Below, one piece after another: positions 8,123 to 18,045 of a stretch of DNA of 64,000 bases. Numbering within the stretch: the stretch's first letter is position 1; the number at the start of each line of letters is the position of its first letter. The notes beneath the pieces were generated by a model. It worked only from the letters and a program-made list of their open reading frames with translations, searched no databases and was not told the origin of the DNA. A program made the translations under genes and the position numbers. Origin of the DNA: Collinsella aerofaciens (GTDB lineage: Bacteria > Actinomycetota > Coriobacteriia > Coriobacteriales > Coriobacteriaceae); contig NZ_CP024160.1 in assembly GCF_002736145.1 (NCBI RefSeq), positions 1,860,001 through 1,924,000 on the forward strand, given 5' to 3'.

Positions 8123-10339
8123 TTACTTGTCGGTGCCCAGCTTGTGCGGCTTGAGAGCGAGCGCATTGACGAGTGCGTCGGTGGCAGACTTGACGGTCGC
8201 CGGCTGCGGATCGTTGACGTGATCCTCGGGATGCACAGGCAGGTCCTTCTTGACTGCATCGTGGATCAAGTTGAGGTACTCAGTCACGCCAGTGGTCGAC
8301 AGGTGCGTGCCATCGCCATCGAACAGGTCGTTGCGATTGGCACTGTATCCGTACCAGTCGATAACGCGCACGTTCTTGTAGCGCGTAGCGGCGTTGGCGA
8401 TGGCCTGGTTGGTAGAGCCAACCCACGGCTGCGGGCTGCGCGTGTTCACAAACACCACAATACGCTTATTTCCTGCATCGGCCATGATGGCGTCGATCTG
8501 GTCGTCGGTTACCAAGCCATTGGTTCCCAGCGCAAAGACCACGATCTTGCCGGCAAGGTTCTGTTGGAGATAGCCCTCAAATGTCGCGCGGCCCGCATCG
8601 AACTGGCGGCCCTTTTCGGCATCGATGTGACTGTGGGGGAACACGCCGTCAAAGGAATCGACGGCGCGCAGCGACACGGAGTCACCGATCATCAGCAGGT
8701 CGTAGGAGCCATCGGGGAAGCCGTCGTTGTCCTTGTCGGTGTCGTCGGCTGCCTGTTGGTCCGTTGGCGCGGTGTTCTTGGCTTCCTTGTTGAGGACTTC
8801 GGCGCCCTCACCGCTCAGTGCGGAGGTCTCCGGCACAAAGATCAGGCCGCCCAGCGCGATAACAAGCACGATGCCGCAAGTGGCGCACACGGGAATATGC
8901 GCGCGCACCCAGTTGGCGGGCGTGGTGGTGCCATCGCGGAATTCGGATACGGTGCGCCCAAAGGCGCCCTTTCTAAACGGCGTCTCGATAAAGCGATATG
9001 AGCATTCGGCTACGGCGACCACCAACAACACCTGCAAAATGTACTGCCACCACGGCGTATCGTTGATGTTGGCGACCGGGTTCATGAGCAACAGTAGCGG
9101 ATAGTGCCACAGGTAGATGCTGTACGAGCGCTTGCCAACCCACACGAGCGGCTCGGCGGACAGTGCACGGGCAACCATTCCCTGGGGCTGCACGCAGGCC
9201 GCGATGACCATGAGCGTGAGGATGGAGCATAGCAGCGTGCCGCCGCGATACTGGAACGCGGTGTAGCCGTTGGTGAGCGCGACCATGGCGGCAAGGCCAA
9301 CCAGACCCACGATGCCCAACACATCGATGGATGCGGGCGAGGACCAAAAGCGCACGAGGGCGCTCGGCTGTGCCGGGACGGTCTCGACTGCGTTGTCGGC
9401 CTTCTCGCCAGGCTTGCCCTCGGCGTTCTTGCCGTGCTTGGCGGCCCCGACCAAGCGGTCGAGCCCCAGGCGATGAGCGAGACGCACCGGCGCCAGGTCG
9501 CGATCGGGGATAAAGGCCATCCAAGCGCCCAGTAGCAGCGAGAACACGCGGGTGTCGGTGCCGTAGTACACGCGGCTGGGGTCGGCGGCGGGGTTATAGA
9601 GCACCATCATGGCGATGGCGGAGACAGCAGCCAGGCCCAGAACCACGCGGCGTGTGTTGGGCTTGCTCATGTGCATGGATACCATAGCGAGCAGCAGCGG
9701 GGGCCAAACCAGGTAGAATTGTTCCTCGATGGCGAGCGACCAAAAGTGCGTAAGCGGCGAGGGGTCGCCCAGGGCGTTGAAGTACGAGACGTTTTGGGCA
9801 ATTTGCCACCAGTTGTTGAAGAACAGCAGCGACGGCAGGATGTCGGGGCGCATCTTGGTGAGCATCACGTGGTTAAAGATGGTGCACAGCGCGCAGGTCA
9901 CGAACACTACCGTTACCACGGCGGGGACCAGGCGACGGATGCGGCGAATCCAGAAGCTCTTAAGGTCGATGCGGCCGGTCTTAGCGACTTCGTTGAGCAG
10001 CAAGCGCGTGATCAGATAGCCCGAAAGCACAAAGAAGATCGTGACGCCAAGCAGGCCGCCCTGAGCCCACGTGAGGTTGAGGTGATAGAGCACCACCGCG
10101 ACGACGGCAAGCGTGCGCAGACCGTCGAGCGCAGGGATGTAGCGGGACTTGGGGCGAGCAGGCGTCTGCTCCGCGGCGGGAGTGTTGGCGCGGCCCGCGT
10201 TGTTGGCAGAAGCGCGATGGGGGCTCGCGGTGCGTCGCGGCTCGTTGGCACGGCGCTCGCCCTTCACGCGTTCGTGCGGCGCCGGCTCGTTGCCCGTGCG
10301 GCGTCGACCGCGCGAGCCCGATTGCGAGAGTTGTTCCAT
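8123..10339 (-). CDS. OatA-like O-acetyltransferase (acyltransferase-3 plus SGNH)
   Basis: 738 aa. A basic cytoplasmic tail (1-65) leads into an acyltransferase-3 domain of about 10-11 membrane helices (RYIPALDGLRTLAVVAVVLYH at its start) and an extracytoplasmic SGNH-hydrolase domain (about 545-738). Catalytic residues are visible: GDSVSL with Ser554, and DGTHL with Asp676 and His679. In OatA the membrane part passes acetyl groups across the membrane and the SGNH part transfers them to peptidoglycan, giving lysozyme resistance; other family members acetylate secreted polysaccharides. It is a single gene, divergent from the ribokinase gene at 10527. The substrate is not determined by the sequence. 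Confidence 0.88.
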   Translation of the reverse strand: MEQLSQSGSRGRRRTGNEPAPHERVKGERRANEPRRTASPHRASANNAGRANTPAAEQTPARPKSRYIPALDGLRTLAVVAVVLYHLNLTWAQGGLLGVTIFFVLSGYLITRLLLNEVAKTGRIDLKSFWIRRIRRLVPAVVTVVFVTCALCTIFNHVMLTKMRPDILPSLLFFNNWWQIAQNVSYFNALGDPSPLTHFWSLAIEEQFYLVWPPLLLAMVSMHMSKPNTRRVVLGLAAVSAIAMMVLYNPAADPSRVYYGTDTRVFSLLLGAWMAFIPDRDLAPVRLAHRLGLDRLVGAAKHGKNAEGKPGEKADNAVETVPAQPSALVRFWSSPASIDVLGIVGLVGLAAMVALTNGYTAFQYRGGTLLCSILTLMVIAACVQPQGMVARALSAEPLVWVGKRSYSIYLWHYPLLLLMNPVANINDTPWWQYILQVLLVVAVAECSYRFIETPFRKGAFGRTVSEFRDGTTTPANWVRAHIPVCATCGIVLVIALGGLIFVPETSALSGEGAEVLNKEAKNTAPTDQQAADDTDKDNDGFPDGSYDLLMIGDSVSLRAVDSFDGVFPHSHIDAEKGRQFDAGRATFEGYLQQNLAGKIVVFALGTNGLVTDDQIDAIMADAGNKRIVVFVNTRSPQPWVGSTNQAIANAATRYKNVRVIDWYGYSANRNDLFDGDGTHLSTTGVTEYLNLIHDAVKKDLPVHPEDHVNDPQPATVKSATDALVNALALKPHKLGTDK

Positions 10340-10526
10340 AAAACATCATCCAATGACGAGAATAATCAGCACGTATTCATTGTAGCTGCCTGCCCCTGTG
10401 AATGCTTGCTGCTGGCGCAAGCTCAAGCGCGCGTCCACATCAAAGTGGACTAAAGTTATAGGGGGTGCGAGAGTGCACAATCGTTGGTCGACGGTGGGCG
10501 CAAAGCCTGAAGACGAGGAGGTTTCC

Positions 10527-11522
10527 ATGGCGGATCACAGCATCGTTGCGGTGTTCGGCAGCATGAACATGGACCTTTCGGTGGCGTGCGAGCGCATGCC
10601 GCGCGCGGGCGAGACGGTCGATGGCAGCGGTTTTATCACCAACGCCGGCGGTAAGGGAGCCAATCAGGCCGTTGCCGCTGCGCGCATGGGTGCGCGCACG
10701 TGCATGATCGGCGCTGTTGGGCGCGATACCTTTGGCGATGCGCTCGTGGCAGGGCTCCAGGATGCCGGCGTGGGCGTTGAGTTTGTGGCGCGTCGCGATG
10801 ACGTGGAGACCGGTACCGCGACTATCATTCGCTGCGAGAGCGACAACCGCATCGTGCTGTCGCCGGGCGCCAACCATGCGCTTGCGGGCGAGGACGTTGC
10901 CCGCGCACTGAGGCGCTTGGTGGCCGACGAGCTCGACGGCGATGCCAGCGAGATTGCCCCGGCTGCTGGCAGCGTCTTTATCGCCCAGGGCGAATGCGAT
11001 CTGATGGCAACGGCCGCGGCGCTCTCTTGCGCTCACGAGCTGGGGTTCTATACGATCTTTAACCCGGCGCCCGCCTGCGACCTGCCGGCAGGAGCGTGGC
11101 CAGCGGTCGACCTGGTCTGCCCCAACGAGACCGAGTGCCAGGTGCTGACGGGCATTCTGCCTACGGATGATGCGAGTTGCGTCGCCGCGCTCAATGCGCT
11201 GCTCGACAAGGGCGCCGGGGCTGCGGTCATCACGCTGGGCGGCGCCGGCTCGGTTACGCTCGGCGATGGCGGTGAGCCGCTGCGCATGCCGGCGCTTTCG
11301 AGCGCGGTGGTCGATACGACGGCCGCGGGCGATACGTTTATCGGCGCGTTGGCGGCGGCTCGTCTGGAGGGCCTGCCGCTCTTTGAGTGCATGGCGGCGG
11401 GCGCTCGCGCCTCGGCGGTGACGGTGTCGCGCCTGGGCGCTCAGCAATCAATTCCCACGCGTGCGGAAGTCGAGCACAAGTTTGGTTTAGACGGTTTGGA
11501 TGTAGACGGAGAAGCGGAGTAG
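10527..11522 (+). CDS. rbsK: Ribokinase (PfkB family)
   Basis: 331 aa. It carries the N-terminal PfkB signature ([18 protein letters not shown]) and the C-terminal [13 protein letters not shown] with the catalytic Asp. The length fits ribokinase, which phosphorylates D-ribose at O5 with ATP. ATG 10527 has GAGGAGG 7 bases upstream. Only 4 bases separate it from the nucleoside hydrolase gene, so the pair should salvage ribose released from nucleosides. Other PfkB sugar kinases (for example deoxyribose) cannot be excluded. Confidence 0.85.
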   Translation: MADHSIVAVFGSMNMDLSVACERMPRAGETVDGSGFITNAGGKGANQAVAAARMGARTCMIGAVGRDTFGDALVAGLQDAGVGVEFVARRDDVETGTATIIRCESDNRIVLSPGANHALAGEDVARALRRLVADELDGDASEIAPAAGSVFIAQGECDLMATAAALSCAHELGFYTIFNPAPACDLPAGAWPAVDLVCPNETECQVLTGILPTDDASCVAALNALLDKGAGAAVITLGGAGSVTLGDGGEPLRMPALSSAVVDTTAAGDTFIGALAAARLEGLPLFECMAAGARASAVTVSRLGAQQSIPTRAEVEHKFGLDGLDVDGEAE

Positions 11523-11526
11523 AACA

Positions 11527-12501
11527 ATGGCAACCAAGAAGCTGATCCTTGATCTGGATATGGGTGTGGATGATGCGATGGCGCTTGCCTATGCCATCGC
11601 GAGCCCCGAGGTGGAGCTCGTCGGCATCACCACGTGCTTTGGCAACGTGCGCGTCGAGCAGTCGGCGCACAACTGCTTGGCGGTGCTCGACCTGTTGGGT
11701 CGTCCCGAGGTGCCGGTGTACCTGGGCGCCGATCGTCCCATGAAGGCAACCGAACCCTACACGCCGCCGGCGTCCACCGCGCTTATCCACGGCAAGAACG
11801 GCATCGGCGGCGCAAGCGTGCCCGCCTCGCCGTACGAGCCGGTGGGCGCGACGTCGGCCGATGGCAATGCGGCGGTCGATTACCTGATTGATGCCGCGCG
11901 TACCTATGGGCTCGATCTGGTCTACGTTGCGACCGGCCCGCTCACCAATCTGGCGCTTGCCCTGGAGCGCGATGCGGCGGCGATGATGTCCATCGGCCGC
12001 GTGGTCGTGATGGGCGGTGCGCTTACCGTGCCCGGCAACGTGAGCGCGGGCGCCGAGGCCAATATGGCAAGTGATCCCGAGGCGGCCGATGCCGTGCTGC
12101 GTTCGGGTCGCAAGCTCACTATGGTGGGGCTGGATGTGACGCATCGCGTGGTGCTCACGCGTCGCGACATTGCCGGCTGGACGGGCTCGGGCACTATGGC
12201 TGGCTGCGCGTTTGCGAGCATGGTCGAGCACTATATCGGTTCGTACGAAATGAACGCGCCCTACCTGGGCGGCTGCGCGCTGCACGATCCGCTGGCGGTT
12301 GCCGTGGCGATTGATCCCACGCTCGTGGGCGCGCTCGGCTGTAACCTGCGCGTTGACTTGCTGGGCGAGTATCGCGGCCGCACCATCTGCGACGAGCACC
12401 GTCTGTCCGATCCGGATAAGAGCGCGCTCGTGGCGCTCACCGTGGACGCCCCACGTTTCCTCGTGGAGTTTAAGGCGCGCATGGCCCGCGTCCTGGGCTA
12501 A
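11527..12501 (+). CDS. Inosine/uridine-preferring nucleoside hydrolase
   Basis: 324 aa. The N-terminal calcium site reads DLDMGVDD (9-16), matching the family DTDxGxDD, and ATGPLTNLALAL and the late HDPLAVAVAID segment are also typical. These enzymes split ribonucleosides into base plus ribose. Its position right after ribokinase gives a two-step salvage operon. The specificity (pyrimidine or purine) cannot be read from the sequence. Confidence 0.88.
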   Translation: MATKKLILDLDMGVDDAMALAYAIASPEVELVGITTCFGNVRVEQSAHNCLAVLDLLGRPEVPVYLGADRPMKATEPYTPPASTALIHGKNGIGGASVPASPYEPVGATSADGNAAVDYLIDAARTYGLDLVYVATGPLTNLALALERDAAAMMSIGRVVVMGGALTVPGNVSAGAEANMASDPEAADAVLRSGRKLTMVGLDVTHRVVLTRRDIAGWTGSGTMAGCAFASMVEHYIGSYEMNAPYLGGCALHDPLAVAVAIDPTLVGALGCNLRVDLLGEYRGRTICDEHRLSDPDKSALVALTVDAPRFLVEFKARMARVLG

Positions 12502-12575
12502 ACGGTTTCTGTGCCCCGTTCCAGATTAGCTACCGAGTAAATACGCCCGTTGGGGGAATAGTCGCGTCGCTTCGC

Positions 12576-12621
12576 TTGACAACAGGCTAAACTAGCTATT
12601 AAACATTTACTATTCTGTTTA
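12576..12621 (+). promoter_or_regulatory. Candidate promoter and operator of LacI gene 12705
   Basis: A perfect TTGACA at 12576-12581 is followed after 15 bases by TATTAA (12597-12602). TAAAC (12600-12604) and GTTTA (12617-12621) form a short inverted repeat overlapping the start region, similar to TAAAC/GTTTA operators elsewhere in this window. The regulator may control itself. Confidence 0.45.
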
Positions 12622-12704
12622 GATTGAATTTGCGGTCGTTTAGTTGTCGAGTCACGGGGCGGTCAGGCCACGATGCTCGACCGCGACCGTTACTAGGGGG
12701 AACA

Positions 12705-13715
12705 ATGGCCAAAGCAAGTGTTCGCGAGATCAGCCGCATCACCGGTTTTTCGCCTGCGACCGTGTCCAACGCGCTTAACCGCAAGCGCAGCGTGAGCGAG
12801 GAGACCGCCAAGGTCATCCTGGAGTGCGCGCAGTCGCTCGGCTATCAGCAGTCGACGCAGCTCGAGAGCATCCAGTTTGTGCTCGCGCGCAAGACGGGCG
12901 CCATCCTGGACGAGAGCACCTTTCATCCCGCGGTTATTGAGGGCGTGGAGCGCCAGGCACGTCGCCACGGCATGAGCACGAGCTTTGTCTCGCTCGACTT
13001 TAGCGATCTTGACGCCGTGCGCCCGCAGGTCGAGGGCCTGATTGCCGATCCGTCTGCCGCCATCGTGCTGATGGGCACCGAGCTGGGCGAAGAAGACTAC
13101 GCCCTGTTCGCTAACGCCGCCGCCCACCTGATTGTGCTCGATGGCTGGAGCGACCGCCAGTACTTCGATGCCGTGGTCATTGCCAATACCGATTCGGTGC
13201 TGCGTGCCGTGGACTACCTTATCGAGAAAGGTCACAAGCAAATCGGCTATCTGGCGGGCGACCTTCGTATCCGCAACTTTAAGGATCGCGAGCGCGGCTA
13301 TCGTCAAGCGCTTGAGGACGCGGGCCTTGAGGCCAACCCGACATGGCGCGTCACGCTGGGCACCACGCTCGAGGGCGCTTATCGCGACATGGGCGCGTGG
13401 CTCGACAACGCCTCGCACGAAGATCTGCCAACGGCTTTCTTTGCCGAAAACGACGTGCTCGCCGTTGGTGCCATGCGCGCGTTCAACGAGCATGGCATTC
13501 GCGTGCCCGAGGATGTCTCGATCATCGGCTTTGACGACCTGTCGCTGGGCGCTTTTTCCAACCCGCCGCTCACCACGGTGCATGTTCCCAAACACGAGGT
13601 GGGCGAGATCGCGGTGCGCCGTCTGGTGGGCAACATCCGCAATCCCAAGAGCTATACCTGCAAGACGGCCGTATCGACCTATTTTGTCGAGCGCCAAAGC
13701 GTGCGCGAGATCTAG
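12705..13715 (+). CDS. LacI-family transcriptional regulator
   Basis: 336 aa. A LacI-type helix-turn-helix (VREISRITGFSPATVSNALNRKRSVSE, about 5-31) is followed by a periplasmic-binding-protein-like sensor ending in DVSIIGFDDLSLGAFSNPPLTTV. It lies downstream of the ribokinase/nucleoside hydrolase pair and meets the leftward LacI gene tail to tail. The two stop codons overlap in the four bases CTAG (13712-13715). Its ligand is unknown; likely a sugar or sugar phosphate from the neighbouring catabolic genes. ATG 12705 is preceded by AGGGGG. Confidence 0.88.
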   Translation: MAKASVREISRITGFSPATVSNALNRKRSVSEETAKVILECAQSLGYQQSTQLESIQFVLARKTGAILDESTFHPAVIEGVERQARRHGMSTSFVSLDFSDLDAVRPQVEGLIADPSAAIVLMGTELGEEDYALFANAAAHLIVLDGWSDRQYFDAVVIANTDSVLRAVDYLIEKGHKQIGYLAGDLRIRNFKDRERGYRQALEDAGLEANPTWRVTLGTTLEGAYRDMGAWLDNASHEDLPTAFFAENDVLAVGAMRAFNEHGIRVPEDVSIIGFDDLSLGAFSNPPLTTVHVPKHEVGEIAVRRLVGNIRNPKSYTCKTAVSTYFVERQSVREI

Positions 13716-14707
13716 GCAGAACGGCGTTTGATAAGCGATGCCCCCAGCTCGATTTTGAGCGGGTGGTGCTCGGCCTCGTCGATGATCTCGACGAGGCGTC
13801 GTGCGGCGATGGCGCCCATATACTGCGAAGGAACGTTGAGCGTGGTCAGCTGCGGCTGCACGTAGGTGCCGCCGATGTTGTTGTCGAAGCCGACAATGCG
13901 TACGTCATCGGGCACGCGATAGCCGCGCTCGATGAAGGCTTTCATGGCTCCAATAGCCACATCGTCAAAGACGGCGACGTAGCTTTGGGCAAGGGACTCG
14001 CCCGAATCAATAATGTCGAGCATGCCCGAGTAGGCCTCGTCTAGATCGACGGCGAGCTCGTGGATGATGCCGCATTTTTCCGACCCGGCTAGCTGACCGA
14101 TGGCGTGCTCGTAGGCGAAGCGTCGTTCGGTGAAGTTGCCCAAGGTAATGGGCGTCGTTAACAGGCCGGGGACCGATCCATACTTCGAATACAGGTACTG
14201 TACGGCAAGTGTCATACTGGCAGCGTTGTCGATCTTGACCGTGTCGACCCCAACGCTCATGCATGAGTCCAGCAGCAGCAGAGGGCAGTCCAGCGATGCA
14301 AACGGCAAAAAATCCGACTCGTACATCTCGGTTGCGAGGATGATGACGCCGTCATATCGTGCCTCGGCGATGTCGGCGATCTGTTGGTGAATGTTTTCGA
14401 ATGGCGAGTAGTTCACCAGCGAAAACGAGAATCCCGCATGCCTAAGGGCGCCCTCGACTCCGGCGAGCATGTCGGCGAAAAAGGGGCTCGCAAAGATGCG
14501 GCGCCGGTTAAAGGCAACCAAGGCAACGGTTCCGCTTCTTTGTCGCTCGAACTTAATCTTGCTAAAGTCGTAACCTAGGGCTTCAGCGGTGCTGAGCACC
14601 AGCTGCCGTGTTTTTTCGCTTACGCCGCGTCGATTGTTAAGTGCAAGGGAGACGGCCGCTGCCGAGATTCCCAGCTGATCAGCAATTTGTTTTGCAGTAA
14701 CGGCCAT
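13712..14707 (-). CDS. LacI-family transcriptional regulator, divergent to the glycosidase operon
   Basis: 331 aa with a LacI helix-turn-helix (AKQIADQLGISAAAVSLALN, about 5-24) and an effector domain ending in DVRIVGFDNNIGGTYVQPQLTTL. It is divergent from the hydrolase/glycosidase/PTS genes beginning at 14860, with inverted repeats in the shared upstream region, so it is the most likely specific regulator of that locus. Confidence 0.88.
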   Translation of the reverse strand: MAVTAKQIADQLGISAAAVSLALNNRRGVSEKTRQLVLSTAEALGYDFSKIKFERQRSGTVALVAFNRRRIFASPFFADMLAGVEGALRHAGFSFSLVNYSPFENIHQQIADIAEARYDGVIILATEMYESDFLPFASLDCPLLLLDSCMSVGVDTVKIDNAASMTLAVQYLYSKYGSVPGLLTTPITLGNFTERRFAYEHAIGQLAGSEKCGIIHELAVDLDEAYSGMLDIIDSGESLAQSYVAVFDDVAIGAMKAFIERGYRVPDDVRIVGFDNNIGGTYVQPQLTTLNVPSQYMGAIAARRLVEIIDEAEHHPLKIELGASLIKRRSA

Positions 14708-14724
14708 GGTGGTTCCTAACGATT

Positions 14725-14810
14725 GTTAACTTAAAACGAGCTTAACATTCGGCTGTTCATTAAGCTAAATATTTAGTAAGTCAACTTAAGAATCGATAGA
14801 AGTTAAGTTG
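14725..14810. promoter_or_regulatory. Operator-like inverted repeats between divergent LacI gene and hydrolase operon
   Basis: Three dyads are visible: GTTAA/TTAAC (14725-14746), the perfect 12-bp palindrome CTAAATATTTAG (14765-14776), and CAACTTAA/TTAAGTTG spaced by 13 bases (14782-14810). All lie between the start of the leftward LacI gene and the rightward operon. LacI-family dimers typically bind such sites. Confidence 0.5.
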
Positions 14811-14859
14811 CGTCCCCAGTAGAGTTTGTCTCAACAAACGCAACAGCAAGGGGGACGAG

Positions 14860-16332
14860 ATGATCAGCGTTATTTCCGAAATGCCCGTTACGGATGAGAG
14901 CTATCCGTTTTCGAGCGCCGAGCGCTACTGTCATCTGAGCGCGCATGGCTACGTCGAGCGCGAATATCGCGTTGACGGCACCGCCAACGTGTATCGCACT
15001 GCCGACGAAGATGGCGGCGTAGAGGTCATGACCGCCGATGCCCCCTATTCCAATCGCATTGTTGTCCGCGCACCCAAAGATCCGGCGCAGGCGAGTGGCA
15101 ACGTGGTGGTCGAGATTATCAACCCCACATCGTTCATGGAAATCGAGCGCATGTGGATTCTGGGCTACGGCGAGTTTGTGCGCTCTGGTGACATCTATGT
15201 AGGCATCACCAGCAAGCCCAATACCATCGCCAAGCTCAAGGAATTCAATCCCGATCGCTATGCCTTTATGAATTGGGCGAACCCGACTCCCGAGCGACCC
15301 TTCGACTATGATCCGGCCGAGCTCGAGCGCGGCGGCGCACTTCCCGACATGGACATCTCCTACGAGACGGGTCTGTTTTGGGATATGCTGACCGATCTTG
15401 CGTGGCTCCTGCGCGAGGACTCCGACCTCAACCCGATCCGCGATTATCCGCACCAGGCGATCTGCCTTACGGGATGGTCCCAGTCAGGCGCCTATCTGTT
15501 CCGCTACCTCAACAGCTTTGCCTATCGCGAGGAGGTGCGCCGCGACGGCCGCGTGTTTGACGGCTATCTGTCCGGCGGCGGCATCCATTCGCTGTGCACT
15601 CCCGTCAACCAGTATGAGTGCTGCCGGGACTATGCGCATCACCTGATGCGCGTGGAGCACGTCGAGGAGCCGTTCATCGCCCTTCAGACCGAAAGCGAGA
15701 ACGGTCGCTTTGAGAGTTGGCGCACGCTTATGCCCGATAGCGATGCCCCCGATTTTAAGTACCGGCTGTACGAGGTGACGGGCGCCTCCCACGATACGCA
15801 GTGGAGCTATGTCGACTATTACCAGGACGACGAGGATCTTAAGCGTATCGACCACCTGCCGGTGTATGTCGGCAAGCATGCCGAGGCAAACGCCTATCCG
15901 TCGCAGTATCTCTTCCACGCTGCCTTCCGCAACCTGTTCCGTTGGGTCCGCACCGGCGCCGCGCCGGCAACGTGCCCGCGCATTGAGCTGGATGCAAACG
16001 GCGAGAACGTAAAGGATGCCCTGGGCAACACCAAGGGCGGTCTTCGCACCTGCCTGCTCGAGCATCCGTTTGCCCGTTACTCCAACACGAGCCTGGTCGA
16101 GCCGGGTCAGGGCACGGTCGATAAGACGAGCGACAAGGATGGGCTGTTTGGCCACATGGAGTCGTTCTCGGCATCGATGCTCAAGGAGCTGTACGGATCG
16201 CTCGAAAACTACCGCGCCCTGTGCGAGCGCGATACGGCGATTGAGGTGTCGCAAGGCTTTGTCTGTGCCGAAGACGCCCGGGCGATCGTTGACTTTGCCG
16301 TGAGGTCCGCGAGCGAGCGGGGACTGAACTAG
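14860..16332 (+). CDS. Alpha/beta-hydrolase-domain protein (esterase-like)
   Basis: 490 aa without a signal peptide, so probably cytoplasmic. The nucleophile elbow GWSQSG lies at about residues 205-210, after a conserved leader region with VVEIINPTSFMEIERMW. It resembles the large alpha/beta hydrolase domain family seen near carbohydrate genes. The substrate is unknown; an esterase acting on a decorated glycoside would fit the glycosidase 30 bases downstream. An AAGGGGGACGAG Shine-Dalgarno region precedes ATG 14860. Confidence 0.75.
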   Translation: MISVISEMPVTDESYPFSSAERYCHLSAHGYVEREYRVDGTANVYRTADEDGGVEVMTADAPYSNRIVVRAPKDPAQASGNVVVEIINPTSFMEIERMWILGYGEFVRSGDIYVGITSKPNTIAKLKEFNPDRYAFMNWANPTPERPFDYDPAELERGGALPDMDISYETGLFWDMLTDLAWLLREDSDLNPIRDYPHQAICLTGWSQSGAYLFRYLNSFAYREEVRRDGRVFDGYLSGGGIHSLCTPVNQYECCRDYAHHLMRVEHVEEPFIALQTESENGRFESWRTLMPDSDAPDFKYRLYEVTGASHDTQWSYVDYYQDDEDLKRIDHLPVYVGKHAEANAYPSQYLFHAAFRNLFRWVRTGAAPATCPRIELDANGENVKDALGNTKGGLRTCLLEHPFARYSNTSLVEPGQGTVDKTSDKDGLFGHMESFSASMLKELYGSLENYRALCERDTAIEVSQGFVCAEDARAIVDFAVRSASERGLN

Positions 16333-16361
16333 TAGGTATTAAGACCGGAGAGGGGTCTGTA

Positions 16362-17984
16362 ATGGATACTACGTTGAACCAAGACGCTGTCGCCGAGATC
16401 TGGCGTCCGGTCGTTCTGACGTTTGAGAGCGCCTGTTCGTTCGACAACCCGTTTTTGGATGTTGAGATTTGGGCGGAGTTTGTCGGTCCGAGCGGCAGGG
16501 TGATCCGCCGCGAGGCCTACTGGGACGGCGACCGCACCTACCGCGTCTCGTTTGCCCCGACCGAGCTCGGCGCTTGGAACTATGGTATCGAGGCTCCCGA
16601 GCAGACCGGTCTTAATGGCCGTGTGGGCAGCGTCGAGGCTGTACCGTACACGGGCGACCTCGACCTGTATCGCCACGGCTTTATCCGCGTCGCGGACAAC
16701 CCGCACCTATTTGCCTATTCGGATGGCACGCCGTTTTTTTGGCTCGGCGACACCCACTGGGAGTTTGCCTACCGCGAGAGCTGGGACAAGTCGAACCACC
16801 CTGGCATGACGAGCCAGTTCCGCGGCATGGTCGACCTGCGTGCCAAGCAGGGATTTACCGTCTACCAGACCAACTTGCGCTCTGACATGGGCGCAGATGG
16901 TCGCTACTGGATTGACGGCGGTATGCCCAAGGGCGCAGAGGATCTGCCCAATGTTGCTTTCTACCGGCAGGAGCTTGATCGCCGCATGGCCTATGTCGCC
17001 GATGCCGGTTTGGTCAACGCGCTTGGCCAGGCATGGGCGTTTTCTATTCGCGGCGATCATGGCGTGGAGCATCAAAAGCACCTTGCCCGCTATCTGGTGG
17101 CGCGCTATGGCGCATATCCGATGGTTTGGACGCTTGCCGGCGAGGTTGCCGGGTATGGCAAAGAAGATCGAGCCGCTTTGATCGACGGATGGCGTGAGGT
17201 CGCCTTGGAGATCGAGGCCCGCGACGGCTATGGCCACCTGGCTACGGCGCACTATACCAACGAGCGCCCCTTTGCCGATTACTACCAGGACGAGGCTTGG
17301 ATGGACTTTACGCTCAACCAGGCCGGTCATGGCGATTACCTGATCAAGGCGAGCGACTACTTTGACTATCTGGCAGCTCATGACGACAAGCCCTTCGTCG
17401 AGGGCGAGGCGCTCTACGAGTTTTGCTCGACGCTCGAGGAAATGGGTACGCGCCTGTGCACCGCAGACATGTTGCGTCGCGTGGCGTATATCTGCATGCA
17501 GGCGGGCGGCGCTGGCTATACCTACGGAGCCCAGGGCATCTGGGACAACGTGTGGGAAAGTCCCGAGGAGCTCGATCCCTTTATGGCGATCTTCAACCGC
17601 TTTGGCATTACGTGGGCCCAGGCGGTAGGCGGAGAGGGTGCAGTCCAGATGGGCTATATGCGCTCCTTCTACGAAGAAAATCACTTCTGGGAGCTCGCTC
17701 CCTACGAAACGACCGATGCGGGCAACCTGTTTGCCAACAAGGCTCCGCTGGCAACCGCCAACCGAGACCTTTCGCGCATCGTCGCGTACTTTGGCGATAC
17801 CGTGCGCCGAAAGCTTGCTATCGAGGGCGTGCCGACGGGCGCTGCCTATGCAAGCCGATGGTTTAACCCCCGCACGGGCGCATACCGTGACGGCGAGAAC
17901 GTCTCTGCCGTCACGGACAGCATCACACTGCCTGACAAACCCGAGGTTGGGGATTGGCTCCTCGTCCTCGAGCTCAAGGCATAA
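16362..17984 (+). CDS. DUF5060/DUF4038 glycoside hydrolase, apiosidase-like
   Basis: 540 aa and no signal peptide. Residues about 12-85 form a DUF5060 beta-sandwich (NPFLDVEIWAEFVGPSG, YWDGDRTYRVSFAPTELGAWNY). Residues about 105-440 are a DUF4038-type TIM barrel (LFAYSDGTPFFWLGDTHWEF, later PMVWTLAGEVAGYG and KPFVEGEALYEF), and a short beta domain closes the protein. DUF4038 includes the GH140 endo-apiosidase of rhamnogalacturonan-II breakdown. Being cytoplasmic and directly upstream of a PTS, it probably acts on imported small glycosides. A second DUF4038 enzyme lies at 48934. Apiose specificity is inference. Confidence 0.8.
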   Translation: MDTTLNQDAVAEIWRPVVLTFESACSFDNPFLDVEIWAEFVGPSGRVIRREAYWDGDRTYRVSFAPTELGAWNYGIEAPEQTGLNGRVGSVEAVPYTGDLDLYRHGFIRVADNPHLFAYSDGTPFFWLGDTHWEFAYRESWDKSNHPGMTSQFRGMVDLRAKQGFTVYQTNLRSDMGADGRYWIDGGMPKGAEDLPNVAFYRQELDRRMAYVADAGLVNALGQAWAFSIRGDHGVEHQKHLARYLVARYGAYPMVWTLAGEVAGYGKEDRAALIDGWREVALEIEARDGYGHLATAHYTNERPFADYYQDEAWMDFTLNQAGHGDYLIKASDYFDYLAAHDDKPFVEGEALYEFCSTLEEMGTRLCTADMLRRVAYICMQAGGAGYTYGAQGIWDNVWESPEELDPFMAIFNRFGITWAQAVGGEGAVQMGYMRSFYEENHFWELAPYETTDAGNLFANKAPLATANRDLSRIVAYFGDTVRRKLAIEGVPTGAAYASRWFNPRTGAYRDGENVSAVTDSITLPDKPEVGDWLLVLELKA

Positions 17985-18005
17985 CCATATTTCCCTTGGT
18001 CATAG

Positions 18006-18034
18006 GCGGGAAAGAGTCGGCCGCAATTTCCCGC
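18006..18034 (+). terminator. Hairpin between glycosidase and PTS IIC genes
   Basis: GCGGGAAA and TTTCCCGC form an 8-bp perfect stem with a 13-base loop. It is followed by TTGACAG and not by a T-run, so it may be an attenuator or an mRNA-end-protecting structure within the operon. Confidence 0.4.
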
Positions 18035-18045
18035 TTGACAGCTAG

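Noticed and set aside
7795-8259. Minus-strand frames of 72-154 codons after the NRAMP gene
   Set aside because: They run through the inverted-repeat element, family F repeat and terminator; no ribosome site or recognisable protein.
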